Assembly (NCBI GenBank): GCA_030430975.1
Contig: JAUIKB010000336.1
Coordinates: forward strand, 1 to 6,596
Length of the DNA: 6,596 nucleotides
Direction of reading: 5' to 3'
Source: Polyangia bacterium
GTDB taxonomy: Bacteria > Myxococcota_A > Polyangia > Polyangiales > Polyangiaceae
In this document: in pieces, positions 1 through 5,831 of the stretch
Layout: every line of letters begins with the position of its first letter
Position numbering within the stretch: position 1 is the first letter of the stretch
The notes under the pieces: model-generated
Told to the model about the DNA's origin: nothing
Seen by the model: only the letters and a program-made list of their open reading frames with translations
Databases searched by the model: none
Program-made: the position numbers and the translations under genes

Positions 1-530
1 TTGGGACCGAGGTCGTCACACGTGAACTCGTCGCCGATGTTGGCCTTTACCTTGAATGCCTTGGGTTCTTCCTTGCGGTAGGTGACCTGGAAGCTCGTGT
101 TGCCGCCGTTCACGCTGCGGGTACCGCGGCACCAGCCTTCTTTTGGTTTGGGTTTCTCGTCGTCACCATCGCACTTGGCGGCCTTCGCTGCCTTGTTTGG
201 AGCGTCCTTCGCTCCGCCGGCGAAGTTAGCCAAGAGCGAGACCAGGTTCTTTACCTTGGCCTTCTTGGCTGCGGCGGCGGCCTTCTCCTGCTGCACGGCG
301 GTCTCTTTGGCCACGATCTCTTGATCGAGAGAAGACATCTCGCTGGCCTCACAGTGTTTGTAGCCGTACTCACGCCAGGTTCTTGCGCCCTCGAAGTTGC
401 CGGTACTTAGCGCTTGGCGGACCGTCGACTGCGCTCGTTGACATGCCTCAGCGTCCTTCTTGTTGCAGCCACTCGCCATGGCGCATGCGCCAAGAAAGAG
501 GGCGAGACTCATCAGCTCATTTCGCGACAT
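1..530 (-). CDS. Hypothetical lipoprotein, 3' end cut off by window edge
   Basis: Reading the minus strand from the ATG at 530 gives 176 codons without a stop to the left edge, so the C-terminus is missing. The N-terminus is a short type II signal peptide: MSRNE, then a hydrophobic stretch at about residues 6-19. Two possible lipoboxes follow, LGAC (Cys16) and ASGC (Cys22), the latter followed by the hydrophilic NKKD. The mature part has Cys30 and Cys60, a helical Ala/Lys/Glu-rich segment at about 68-119 that may form a coiled coil, a Lys/Pro linker, and a region with Cys120, Cys134 and Cys171 that looks like a small disulfide-stabilised beta domain. AAAGG lies 7 nt upstream of the ATG, supporting this start. 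The likely location is the inner or outer membrane, facing the periplasm or surface. I do not recognise the family. It is transcribed divergently from the VanW gene. The reading frame is secure; the function is unknown. Confidence 0.8.
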   Translation of the reverse strand, partial: MSRNELMSLALFLGACAMASGCNKKDAEACQRAQSTVRQALSTGNFEGARTWREYGYKHCEASEMSSLDQEIVAKETAVQQEKAAAAAKKAKVKNLVSLLANFAGGAKDAPNKAAKAAKCDGDDEKPKPKEGWCRGTRSVNGGNTSFQVTYRKEEPKAFKVKANIGDEFTCDDLGP

Positions 531-580
531 TTCGAGACCTTTCGATGAAGGGCGGCCGGCGGCGGCCCCCGCGGCGCGGG

Positions 581-586
581 ATTATA
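581..586 (-). promoter_or_regulatory. Candidate -10 box of the lipoprotein gene
   Basis: A perfect TATAAT reads on the minus strand, about 50 nt upstream of the lipoprotein ATG. No good -35 hexamer is present at 16-18 nt spacing (CCAGCT at 17). The bases after it are extremely GC-rich (CCCGCG), and a dyad, CCCGCG-G-CGCGGG at 568-580, is centred about where transcription should begin. A GC-rich discriminator is a known feature of promoters under stringent control, but applying that here is inference. Confidence 0.4.
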
Positions 587-654
587 GCCGAAACTCTTCG
601 CGCAGCTGGATTATTCGGATCTTCTCTGCCCGTCCTGGAAGGTGTCTAACTATC

Positions 655-663
655 TGAAATAAT
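655..663 (+). promoter_or_regulatory. Candidate extended -10 for the VanW operon
   Basis: TGA-AATAAT fits the extended -10 pattern TGn-TATAAT with one mismatch. It sits in the most AT-rich part of the divergent intergenic region. The hexamer 17 nt upstream, CTGGAA at 635-640, matches TTGACA at only 3 of 6 positions. If real, transcription would start near 670. That rules out the TTG at 663 as the VanW start and favours the GTG at 729 or the ATG at 744. Confidence 0.3.
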
Positions 664-743
664 TGAGATACAAGGAATCTCCGGTTCTGTGGTGGACCCG
701 GCGCGCCGCTTCAGCGTATCCCGCGCAGGTGCGCACACGTGCG

Positions 744-2624
744 ATGAAACGGCTCAGGAGCGGTTCTTTCCGACGGCCGCTGGCGCGGCGGGCCGCCGCG
801 CTGGTCGGACTTTGCGCACTCTTGCTGCTCGCCACTCTGGCCGCTTACGGGGTCGACCGCGCGGCGAGTCGAGGCGAGCCGTTGGGTGGCGTACAGCTGG
901 GGCCGGTCGCGGTCAGTGGCCTGGCCGGTGCGGAGCTGGAGCGCGCGATCGCCAGCGCTGCCAAGCGCCTCGCCACCAGACGCGTGGCGGTGACTGTGGC
1001 GGGGCAGGTGTTCTTCATCAAGCCGGCGGAGATCGACCTGACGGTTGATCACAAGGCGACTCGCGAAACGCTGCTTCGGGCTGGGCGCTCGGGTAGCTTC
1101 GCCGGCCAGATTGCCTACTGGATGCGTAGCTGGACAACCTCGCACGCCGTTTCATTATCGGTTCGCTGTGACCGTTCGGCGCTCCGCAAGAAGCTTGAGG
1201 CGTTCGGCGCCGCGGCGATCGACGACCCTCCGTTTCCGGGGGAGGTCGCCTACCGCGGTGGCAAGTTGCAGGCTGCAGCGCCGCGCCCAGGCCACGTGCT
1301 CGATGTTGACGCGACCGCTGATGCGGTGCTTTCGGCAGCCGCGCGCGGCGCTGGTACGGGCGTCGAAGCGGTGCTCAACTCAGTCGAGCCGCCCGTCGAC
1401 GCCGGCGCCGAGCAGGCCGCGCTCGCGCAAGCCAAGACTCTGCTCACCGGTCCCATCACGCTGAGCAACGATCAAGAGGAACTGGAAGTGACGTTCGCAC
1501 CGGACGAGCTTCTTAAGGCTGTGCGTACGCGCGCGACGAAAGCCCGGCAGCTCGAGATCTACTTCGAGCAAGAAGTCATTAGCAAGAAGCTCAAGGCGCT
1601 GGATCGTGGGTTGGAAGAACCCCCGTACAATGCGCGGTTCGTCGTCGAGCGCTCGAAGGTCACGATCGAGCCGAGTCGGCCCGGTACGCTCGTCGATCCC
1701 AACAAGGTTGCGCGCGAATTGCTCGGGGCTGCCAAGACTAGCGAGCGGCGAGGCCACTTGCCGATCCAGCGGAGCGTGCCGCCAAACTTCACCACTCAGG
1801 ATGCCGAGGCGCTGAATATCACCGGTTTGGTTTCGAGCTTCACGACGTTCCACAAGTGCTGCCAACCGCGCGTCAAGAACATCCATCGCATCGCCGATCT
1901 CTTGAACAACGTCATCGTGAAACCAGGTGAGCGATTCAGCGTCAACGAACTCATCGGTCCCCGAGACAAAGCCAAAGGCTTTGTCCTCGCGCCGAGCATC
2001 GCACTGGGCGAAATGGTCAAGACCTATGGCGGCGGCATTAGCCAGTTCGCAACCACGATGTTCAACGCCATCTTCGACGGCGGCTATGAGATCATTCAGC
2101 GCCAACCGCACAGCTACTACTTCAGTCGCTATCCGGTCGCGCACGAAGCCACGCTGTCATACCCCTCGCCGGACTTGATATTTCGCAACGATACCAAAAG
2201 CGGCGTGCTGATTCGAACCGAATACGGTCCGACGTTCATCCGCGTCAAGCTCTTCGGAAACAACGGCGGACGAAAGGTACGACGCACGGTCTCCAGAAAA
2301 TTCAACATAGTAAAACCCGATATCGAGTACATCGCCGATGACGACCTGGACCCCGACGAAGAAAAGGTCAAATACGCGGGCCAAGTCGGCTGGACCGTCG
2401 TCGCCCGTCGCGTAATCACGGAGGCTGACGGAACGAAGCGCGAACAGAAGCGCAACGTGGTGTATCAGCCACGGACGCGCATCGTTCGAGTGCATTCATG
2501 CAACATCCCGGAGGGCCAGGACGGACACACGGGCGACAAATGCCCGGAGCCAGAGCCGGAAGAGGACGCCGAAGACGACGGCGCCGAAGACGAGGACGTC
2601 GACGAGGCGGTGCCCGTTGACTAG
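744..2624 (+). CDS. VanW/YoaR-type membrane-anchored cell-envelope protein
   Basis: Residue numbers count from an in-frame TTG at 663; I prefer the ATG at 744 (residue 28), which gives 626 aa. GTG 729 is also possible, and none has a good ribosome site. A basic N-terminus (KRLRSGSFRRPLARR) and one hydrophobic helix at about 44-63 suggest a signal anchor with a periplasmic body. Two PG_binding_4-like repeats follow, at about 120-240 and 265-385, each ending in a similar element (RPGHVLDVDATADAVLSAA and RPGTLVDPNKVARELLGAA). The VanW domain spans about 388-530, with FTTFHKCCQPR, NIHRIADLLN, PGERFSVNE, GGGISQFATTMFNA and EATLSYPSPDL. A G5-like segment follows at about 555-605 (YAGQVGWTVVARR). 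The tail after about 627 is strongly acidic. VanW domains occur in many proteins unrelated to vancomycin resistance, and no van genes are nearby; the biochemical role is unknown. The stop overlaps the next gene. Confidence 0.9.
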   Translation: MKRLRSGSFRRPLARRAAALVGLCALLLLATLAAYGVDRAASRGEPLGGVQLGPVAVSGLAGAELERAIASAAKRLATRRVAVTVAGQVFFIKPAEIDLTVDHKATRETLLRAGRSGSFAGQIAYWMRSWTTSHAVSLSVRCDRSALRKKLEAFGAAAIDDPPFPGEVAYRGGKLQAAAPRPGHVLDVDATADAVLSAAARGAGTGVEAVLNSVEPPVDAGAEQAALAQAKTLLTGPITLSNDQEELEVTFAPDELLKAVRTRATKARQLEIYFEQEVISKKLKALDRGLEEPPYNARFVVERSKVTIEPSRPGTLVDPNKVARELLGAAKTSERRGHLPIQRSVPPNFTTQDAEALNITGLVSSFTTFHKCCQPRVKNIHRIADLLNNVIVKPGERFSVNELIGPRDKAKGFVLAPSIALGEMVKTYGGGISQFATTMFNAIFDGGYEIIQRQPHSYYFSRYPVAHEATLSYPSPDLIFRNDTKSGVLIRTEYGPTFIRVKLFGNNGGRKVRRTVSRKFNIVKPDIEYIADDDLDPDEEKVKYAGQVGWTVVARRVITEADGTKREQKRNVVYQPRTRIVRVHSCNIPEGQDGHTGDKCPEPEPEEDAEDDGAEDEDVDEAVPVD

Positions 2625-3723
2625 TCGGCGAGTGCTGTGGGAGCTGGCGCCGGAACTCGCGAGCGTAGTCATCCCGGAGCGCCTCGGGCAGTTTCCGACT
2701 CCGGTTGAATCGATGTCGAGGCTAACCGCCGAGATGGGTCTCGCCGCGGCACCACTGTTTGCGAAACGCGACGATCTGTCGTCGCCCATTTACGGTGGCA
2801 ACAAGGTCAGGACGCTGGAGGTGCTGTTGGCGCTCGCGCGTGCCCAGGGGGCCCAGCGCGTGTACTCGACGGGTGCGTACGGATCGAACCACGCGCTGGC
2901 GGCAACACTACACGCGGCGCGGATCGGACTGTCGTCTGGCGCGTTGCTTTTTCCGCAGCCGGTGTCCTGCACCGCAGCAGAGAACCTACACGCGCTTCTG
3001 GTTGCCGGCGCCGACGTGCGCCCCCTGCAGCATTGGACGAGTCTGCCGTGGGCGATGCACCGTTTGCGTGCACAACAAGGCGACGGCGCCTTTGTCATGC
3101 CGCCGGGCGGCGCAACGGCTGTCGGAGCGCTGGGCTACGTGAACGCTGCGTTGGAACTGGGTGAGCAAATACAAGGCGGCGAATTGTCGCCACCCGGGAC
3201 CGTCGTAGTCGCCGTCGGGTCGACGTGCACCACTGCCGGCCTGCTGGTTGGCCTATGGCACTCAGTGCGAATCGGGCTTGGGTTCGATCGCATGCCGCGC
3301 GTCATGAGTGTGCGCGTGACGCCGTGGCCGGTGACGAGTCGCGTGCGCATCCTGGGGCTTGCGCTCGAGTGCGGCCGGTTGCTGAGCGCGACGTGTGGAT
3401 GGCCTGCGCCGACCCGCGCGGAATTGAGCGTGGCCCTCGATCCGCGGCAGCGTTACCTGGGCTGGGGCTATGGTCGGCCAACCCGATCTGGAGCGGCCGC
3501 GCAGCAGCGGTGGCAGCGGTGTGGCGGGCACCCGCTGGACTCGACTTACAGCGCAAAATCAGCTGCGGCTGCGATCGACGCCGTGATGGAGCAACGCCAC
3601 CCGGTGCTGTTTTGGTCGACCAAATCGAGTGCATCGCTGAGCGCGTGGCTGGACCGCGCGCTGCCGGCCGATGTGCCGCAGCGGTTGCGTGAGTTCGTCG
3701 CCCAAGGACGCGATTCAGCGTGA
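2617..3723 (+). CDS. PLP-dependent D-cysteine desulfhydrase/ACC deaminase family enzyme
   Basis: This is a fold-type II PLP enzyme of 368 aa, about the usual length for the family. KRDDL at 50-54 leads to GGNK at 60-63, where Lys63 should form the Schiff base. STGAYGSNHA at 84-93 matches the substrate-carboxylate loop. MPPGGATAVGALGYVNAALEL at 161-181 is a family signature. GSTCTTAG at 201-208 occupies the phosphate-binding loop position. GWGYGRPT at 282-289 and LDSTYSAKS at 307-315 match the C-terminal motifs. Relatives release sulfide or ammonia plus an oxo acid from D-cysteine, D-amino acids or ACC; the true substrate cannot be read from sequence. There is no signal peptide, so it is cytoplasmic. 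The start is the TTG at 2617, with GAGG about 9 nt upstream; in-frame GTG at 2632 is an alternative. The 8-nt overlap with the VanW stop suggests translational coupling. Confidence 0.87.
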   Translation: MTSRRVLWELAPELASVVIPERLGQFPTPVESMSRLTAEMGLAAAPLFAKRDDLSSPIYGGNKVRTLEVLLALARAQGAQRVYSTGAYGSNHALAATLHAARIGLSSGALLFPQPVSCTAAENLHALLVAGADVRPLQHWTSLPWAMHRLRAQQGDGAFVMPPGGATAVGALGYVNAALELGEQIQGGELSPPGTVVVAVGSTCTTAGLLVGLWHSVRIGLGFDRMPRVMSVRVTPWPVTSRVRILGLALECGRLLSATCGWPAPTRAELSVALDPRQRYLGWGYGRPTRSGAAAQQRWQRCGGHPLDSTYSAKSAAAAIDAVMEQRHPVLFWSTKSSASLSAWLDRALPADVPQRLREFVAQGRDSA

Positions 3724-3987
3724 GCACGCTCGCAGGACCGGCGCCCGTCAGCCTTAGGCTTCGGCGCGGCTCAGTTCGCGCTTTGAGCACCGAAATCGGG
3801 CGGTGTCCGGTTCGGTGTGCGCCGCGTCGAGCCCCCGCCGCGTTGAACTCCAACCAGTCGGTCGGATTTCTCAACCAGAAAACCCTGATGTACGACTGAG
3901 CGACTGGCCGTACGCGCCGCATGCGGGTGACGTGTTGCACCACGATCTGGCTTGGTGTTTCGGATCCAGTCTGGTACCGATGCGGGC
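3724..3987. other. Intergenic region with short repeats, no convincing gene
   Basis: I see no coding frame with family motifs here on either strand. CAACCAG occurs twice in direct orientation (3851-3857 and 3872-3878), exactly 21 nt apart. CCAGTCG (3854-3860) is inverted at 3901-3907 as CGACTGG. GTACG (3890-3894) is inverted at 3909-3913. CCGCATGCGG (3917-3926) is a perfect 10-bp palindrome. Each is short enough to arise by chance. Their clustering ahead of a probable DNA-binding protein makes an operator possible. No good sigma70-type promoter is visible. Confidence 0.4.
3763..3784 (+). terminator. Weak terminator-like hairpin after the lyase gene
   Basis: GCGCG (3764-3768) pairs with CGCGC (3777-3781), with G-U pairs possible at both ends, a loop of about 6 nt, and TTT immediately after. 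It lies about 40 nt past the stop of the lyase gene, where an operon terminator would be expected. The stem is short and the U-run only three, so termination may be partial or Rho-dependent. Confidence 0.3.
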
Positions 3988-4665
3988 ATGGCGGTAAACG
4001 CAGCATCGGGTCGGGGGAAAAAATCAACATCGAGTTCAGGGCGCAGCGGCAAACGAAACATCAAATGGCCGGCAGCTATGTACGACGACCGGCGCGGAAA
4101 ACTGCGGCCGGCGGACGCGTACGCTGTAGGCAAGATCATCGTCGAGGACCTTTACGCAGGGAATCGACCCGAGCACGGGCGCCGAGGCGCGACTACTTTC
4201 CGCAAGATTTCGGAGATGACGGATGGGCGGATGAGTGCTCAAGCGCTCTATCGCTGCGCCGCGATCTACGAGATGTGCAAGAAGCTCGGTCTCAAGCCGA
4301 CGTTTTCCAACCTGGGAATGAGTCATCTATCCCTGATGCTCGGTCTGACGACCGCTCAGCAGAAGCGTCTGGTGAACGCTGCCGAGAAGTCCAACTGGTC
4401 GGTTGAACGCTTGCGCGTGGAAACGGCGAAGCTACGTTCGGCTCGGAAAACGCGTAAAGGACGCAAGCCGCTGCCGCGTTGTGTTCGCGCCGTGCATCAG
4501 CTCGATCGATTCATCGACGGGCGTGAGAGCCTGGTCGAAGATCTCGAGGCTCTTGACGAAATCGATGGCAAGCGTGCCAAGGAGCTAATGGGTCGCGTGA
4601 CCGAAGTCCAGGCGCAGCTCGCGACCTTGCACAAGGCGCTCGCTAAGGCGGCGCGGCGTCGCTAA
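3988..4665 (+). CDS. Basic helical protein, DUF1016 N-terminal-like, possible DNA-binding
   Basis: The 225-aa frame from the ATG at 3988 starts with a flexible Ser/Gly/Lys/Arg-rich tail (1-26). A helical domain at about 41-145 has the pattern ALYRCAAIYEMCKKLG ... MSHLSLMLGL (111-120) ... NWSVERLRVETAKLR (136-150). It resembles the N-terminal helical domain of DUF1016/YhcG-type proteins, where a conserved 'LSWSHY..LL' element is followed by 'WSVR.L'. A basic linker (151-162, RSARKTRKGRK) leads to a predicted coiled coil with heptad Leu/Ile/Val at about 163-221, ending in AARRR. The nuclease domain usual in YhcG proteins is absent. The start is uncertain: in-frame TTG 3952 and GTG 3955 would extend it, ATG 4078 would shorten it, and none has a clear Shine-Dalgarno. 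A nucleoid, partition or regulatory DNA-binding role is inferred; the family match is from memory and weak. Confidence 0.7.
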   Translation: MAVNAASGRGKKSTSSSGRSGKRNIKWPAAMYDDRRGKLRPADAYAVGKIIVEDLYAGNRPEHGRRGATTFRKISEMTDGRMSAQALYRCAAIYEMCKKLGLKPTFSNLGMSHLSLMLGLTTAQQKRLVNAAEKSNWSVERLRVETAKLRSARKTRKGRKPLPRCVRAVHQLDRFIDGRESLVEDLEALDEIDGKRAKELMGRVTEVQAQLATLHKALAKAARRR

Positions 4666-4743
4666 TCATTTCCGTGCGGATTGTCGGCTGACGCGGCTGG
4701 GTGCTCATCCACCGCCCGCGGTTGGCCCTTGCTCGGACAGAGT

Positions 4744-4764
4744 TCGCGCAATCATGCGCGATTT
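4744..4764 (+). terminator. Candidate intrinsic terminator
   Basis: A perfect 7-bp stem TCGCGCA (4744-4750) / TGCGCGA (4755-4761) closes a 4-nt ATCA loop and is followed directly by TTT. It is 79 nt after the stop of the basic helical protein gene and before the promoter of the next unit. The U-run is short, which lowers confidence. Confidence 0.42.
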
Positions 4765-4783
4765 GGCCGCATGTGAGCGTTCA

Positions 4784-4812
4784 CTGACACCGTCGCAGCT
4801 CCGGCGTATGCT
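4784..4812 (+). promoter_or_regulatory. Candidate sigma70-type promoter of the DUF2378-Nudix unit
   Basis: CTGACA (4784-4789, 5/6 to TTGACA) is separated by exactly 17 nt from TATGCT (4807-4812, 4/6 to TATAAT). The expected start point, near 4818-4820, would touch the ATG at 4821, giving an essentially leaderless mRNA. An imperfect dyad, GTGAGCGTTCAC at 4773-4784, abuts the -35 and could bind a regulator. Confidence 0.45.
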
Positions 4813-4820
4813 GAGGCGGG

Positions 4821-5420
4821 ATGGCAGTGGATCCGCAGCGCAGCACCGATCTGCACCAAGTGAAGGGAATTTGGCTCGTAGCCGCGCGTGCGGCGGTGAA
4901 CGAGCGCTTCGGAGCGGCGACGCTCGATCGCATGGAGAGCGCGTACAGTGGGCGCTATCACAAAGCGCTCCGGCAGCCGAAGGCTAGCGAGTACTATCCA
5001 GAGGATGCGCTCCAGGATGCGTTGCGACTACTCGACGCTACGGTCACCCGTGGCGACGACGAAAAGTTCCGAACCACGATTCGACATGCGACCAGCCATG
5101 CCGTGAGCACGGTGTTTCGAGTCTTTCTGCGCGCGAGTACGGCGTCGTTTATCTTGCGCCAAGTGCCAACCCTGTGGCGGGAGGTTCGGCGCGGGCCAGC
5201 GCAGGTCCGCGTCACGCCCGGGCAGGGCGGTGCTGTGCTCGATTATACGGACTTTCCTTTCTTCGATGAGCGGCTGTACCTGCTGCTGACCCAGGCGACC
5301 CTCGAAGAGCTGTTGTTTCTGTGCACCAAGCGACGTCCATCGGTGACGATCGCTGACTCTGGTTCCGACTGGGCGCGGGTCAAGGTTGAGTACTTCAAGC
5401 CCGCAGGGCCGCCGAGTTGA
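4821..5420 (+). CDS. DUF2378/TIGR02265-like protein of unknown function
   Basis: This is a 199-aa soluble protein without signal or membrane segments. The order of elements fits my memory of the DUF2378 (TIGR02265) family, which is expanded in Myxococcus and about 180-200 aa long. The N-terminal QVKGIWLVAARAAVNERFG (13-31) matches 'vkG..l..rr..v...fG'. YYPED (58-62) matches the conserved YP. HAVSTVFRVFLR (93-104) is the long helix. PTLWREVRRGPAQVRV (116-131) and DYTDFPF (141-147) begin a C-terminal alpha/beta part that ends with VTIADSGSDWARVKVEYF. No catalytic residues are obvious and the family function is unknown. GAGG at 4813-4816 sits only 4 nt before the ATG and overlaps the predicted transcription start; GTG 4827 is an alternative start. 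The stop TGA overlaps the next gene's TTG, so the two are probably coupled. The gene is secure; the family is moderately so. Confidence 0.75.
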   Translation: MAVDPQRSTDLHQVKGIWLVAARAAVNERFGAATLDRMESAYSGRYHKALRQPKASEYYPEDALQDALRLLDATVTRGDDEKFRTTIRHATSHAVSTVFRVFLRASTASFILRQVPTLWREVRRGPAQVRVTPGQGGAVLDYTDFPFFDERLYLLLTQATLEELLFLCTKRRPSVTIADSGSDWARVKVEYFKPAGPPS

Positions 5421-5800
5421 GCGAGATACTGGTTGTCGGTGGGGCCATCGTTAAGGCGCGCCGCTGTCTGCTAGGCGAACGTGAGGGTGAAGGTCTCTGG
5501 GAGGTTCCCGGAGGCAAAGTCGAGACCAGCGAGACGCTTGAAGCGGCTCTGCATCGCGAACTCCGAGAGGAACTCGGAATCGACACCCGCGTCTTGGGTG
5601 AGGTCGGCAGGGCGACGGTTCCGCATCGTGACCGACAATTGACGCTCGTGGTGCTGGAGGCGCGCTTGGTCCACGGGGTGCCCATACCGAGCGTGCACGA
5701 TCGCATCGAATGGGCGGATCCTACTCGGCTCCGGCAGGTTGAGTTTGCACCGGCCGACGTGCCGATCGTCGACCGAGTCATTGCGCTCTTAGAGACTTGA
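5417..5800 (+). CDS. Nudix hydrolase, MutT-type
   Basis: This 127-aa protein carries a complete Nudix box, GX5EX7REUXEEXGU: Gly33, Glu39, Arg47-Glu48, Glu51-Glu52, Gly54 and Ile55. Glu48, Glu51 and Glu52 should bind Mg2+ or Mn2+. WEVPGGKVE (28-36) and the single-domain length near that of E. coli MutT (129 aa) favour a nucleotide-pool sanitising enzyme acting on oxidised or non-canonical (d)NTPs. Nudix specificity cannot be fixed from the box, and other NTP or NDP-X substrates are possible. It is cytoplasmic. The TTG start shares 4 nt (TTGA) with the upstream stop, and AGGG (5405-5408) lies 8 nt before it, supporting this start and translational coupling. The 31-nt gap to the next gene suggests one transcript. 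Confidence 0.92.
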   Translation: MSEILVVGGAIVKARRCLLGEREGEGLWEVPGGKVETSETLEAALHRELREELGIDTRVLGEVGRATVPHRDRQLTLVVLEARLVHGVPIPSVHDRIEWADPTRLRQVEFAPADVPIVDRVIALLET

Positions 5801-5831
5801 GCTGAGCGTCGGTCAATGTCAGCTTCGCTGC

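Noticed and set aside
82..324. An 80-codon plus-strand frame at the left edge
   Set aside because: It is antisense to the lipoprotein gene, which has a signal peptide, lipobox and Shine-Dalgarno.
1380..2144. A 254-codon open frame on the minus strand inside the VanW gene
   Set aside because: It lies antisense to well-conserved VanW motifs, has no recognisable domain, and is expected from high-GC codon use on the opposite strand.
744..2624. Vancomycin resistance gene
   Set aside because: The VanW name is historical. No vanA/B-type ligase, VanH, VanX or VanRS is present here, and VanW domains are widespread in non-resistant bacteria.
3302..4030. A 242-codon minus-strand frame covering the end of the lyase gene and the intergenic region
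   Set aside because: It is low-complexity, Arg/Pro/Ala-rich, has no family motif, and is antisense to conserved lyase motifs. It does not explain the intergenic region.
3921..4406. A 161-codon plus-strand frame overlapping the basic helical protein gene
   Set aside because: The alternative frame at 3988-4665 is longer, with coherent helices and a coiled coil; this one is an Arg-rich shadow.
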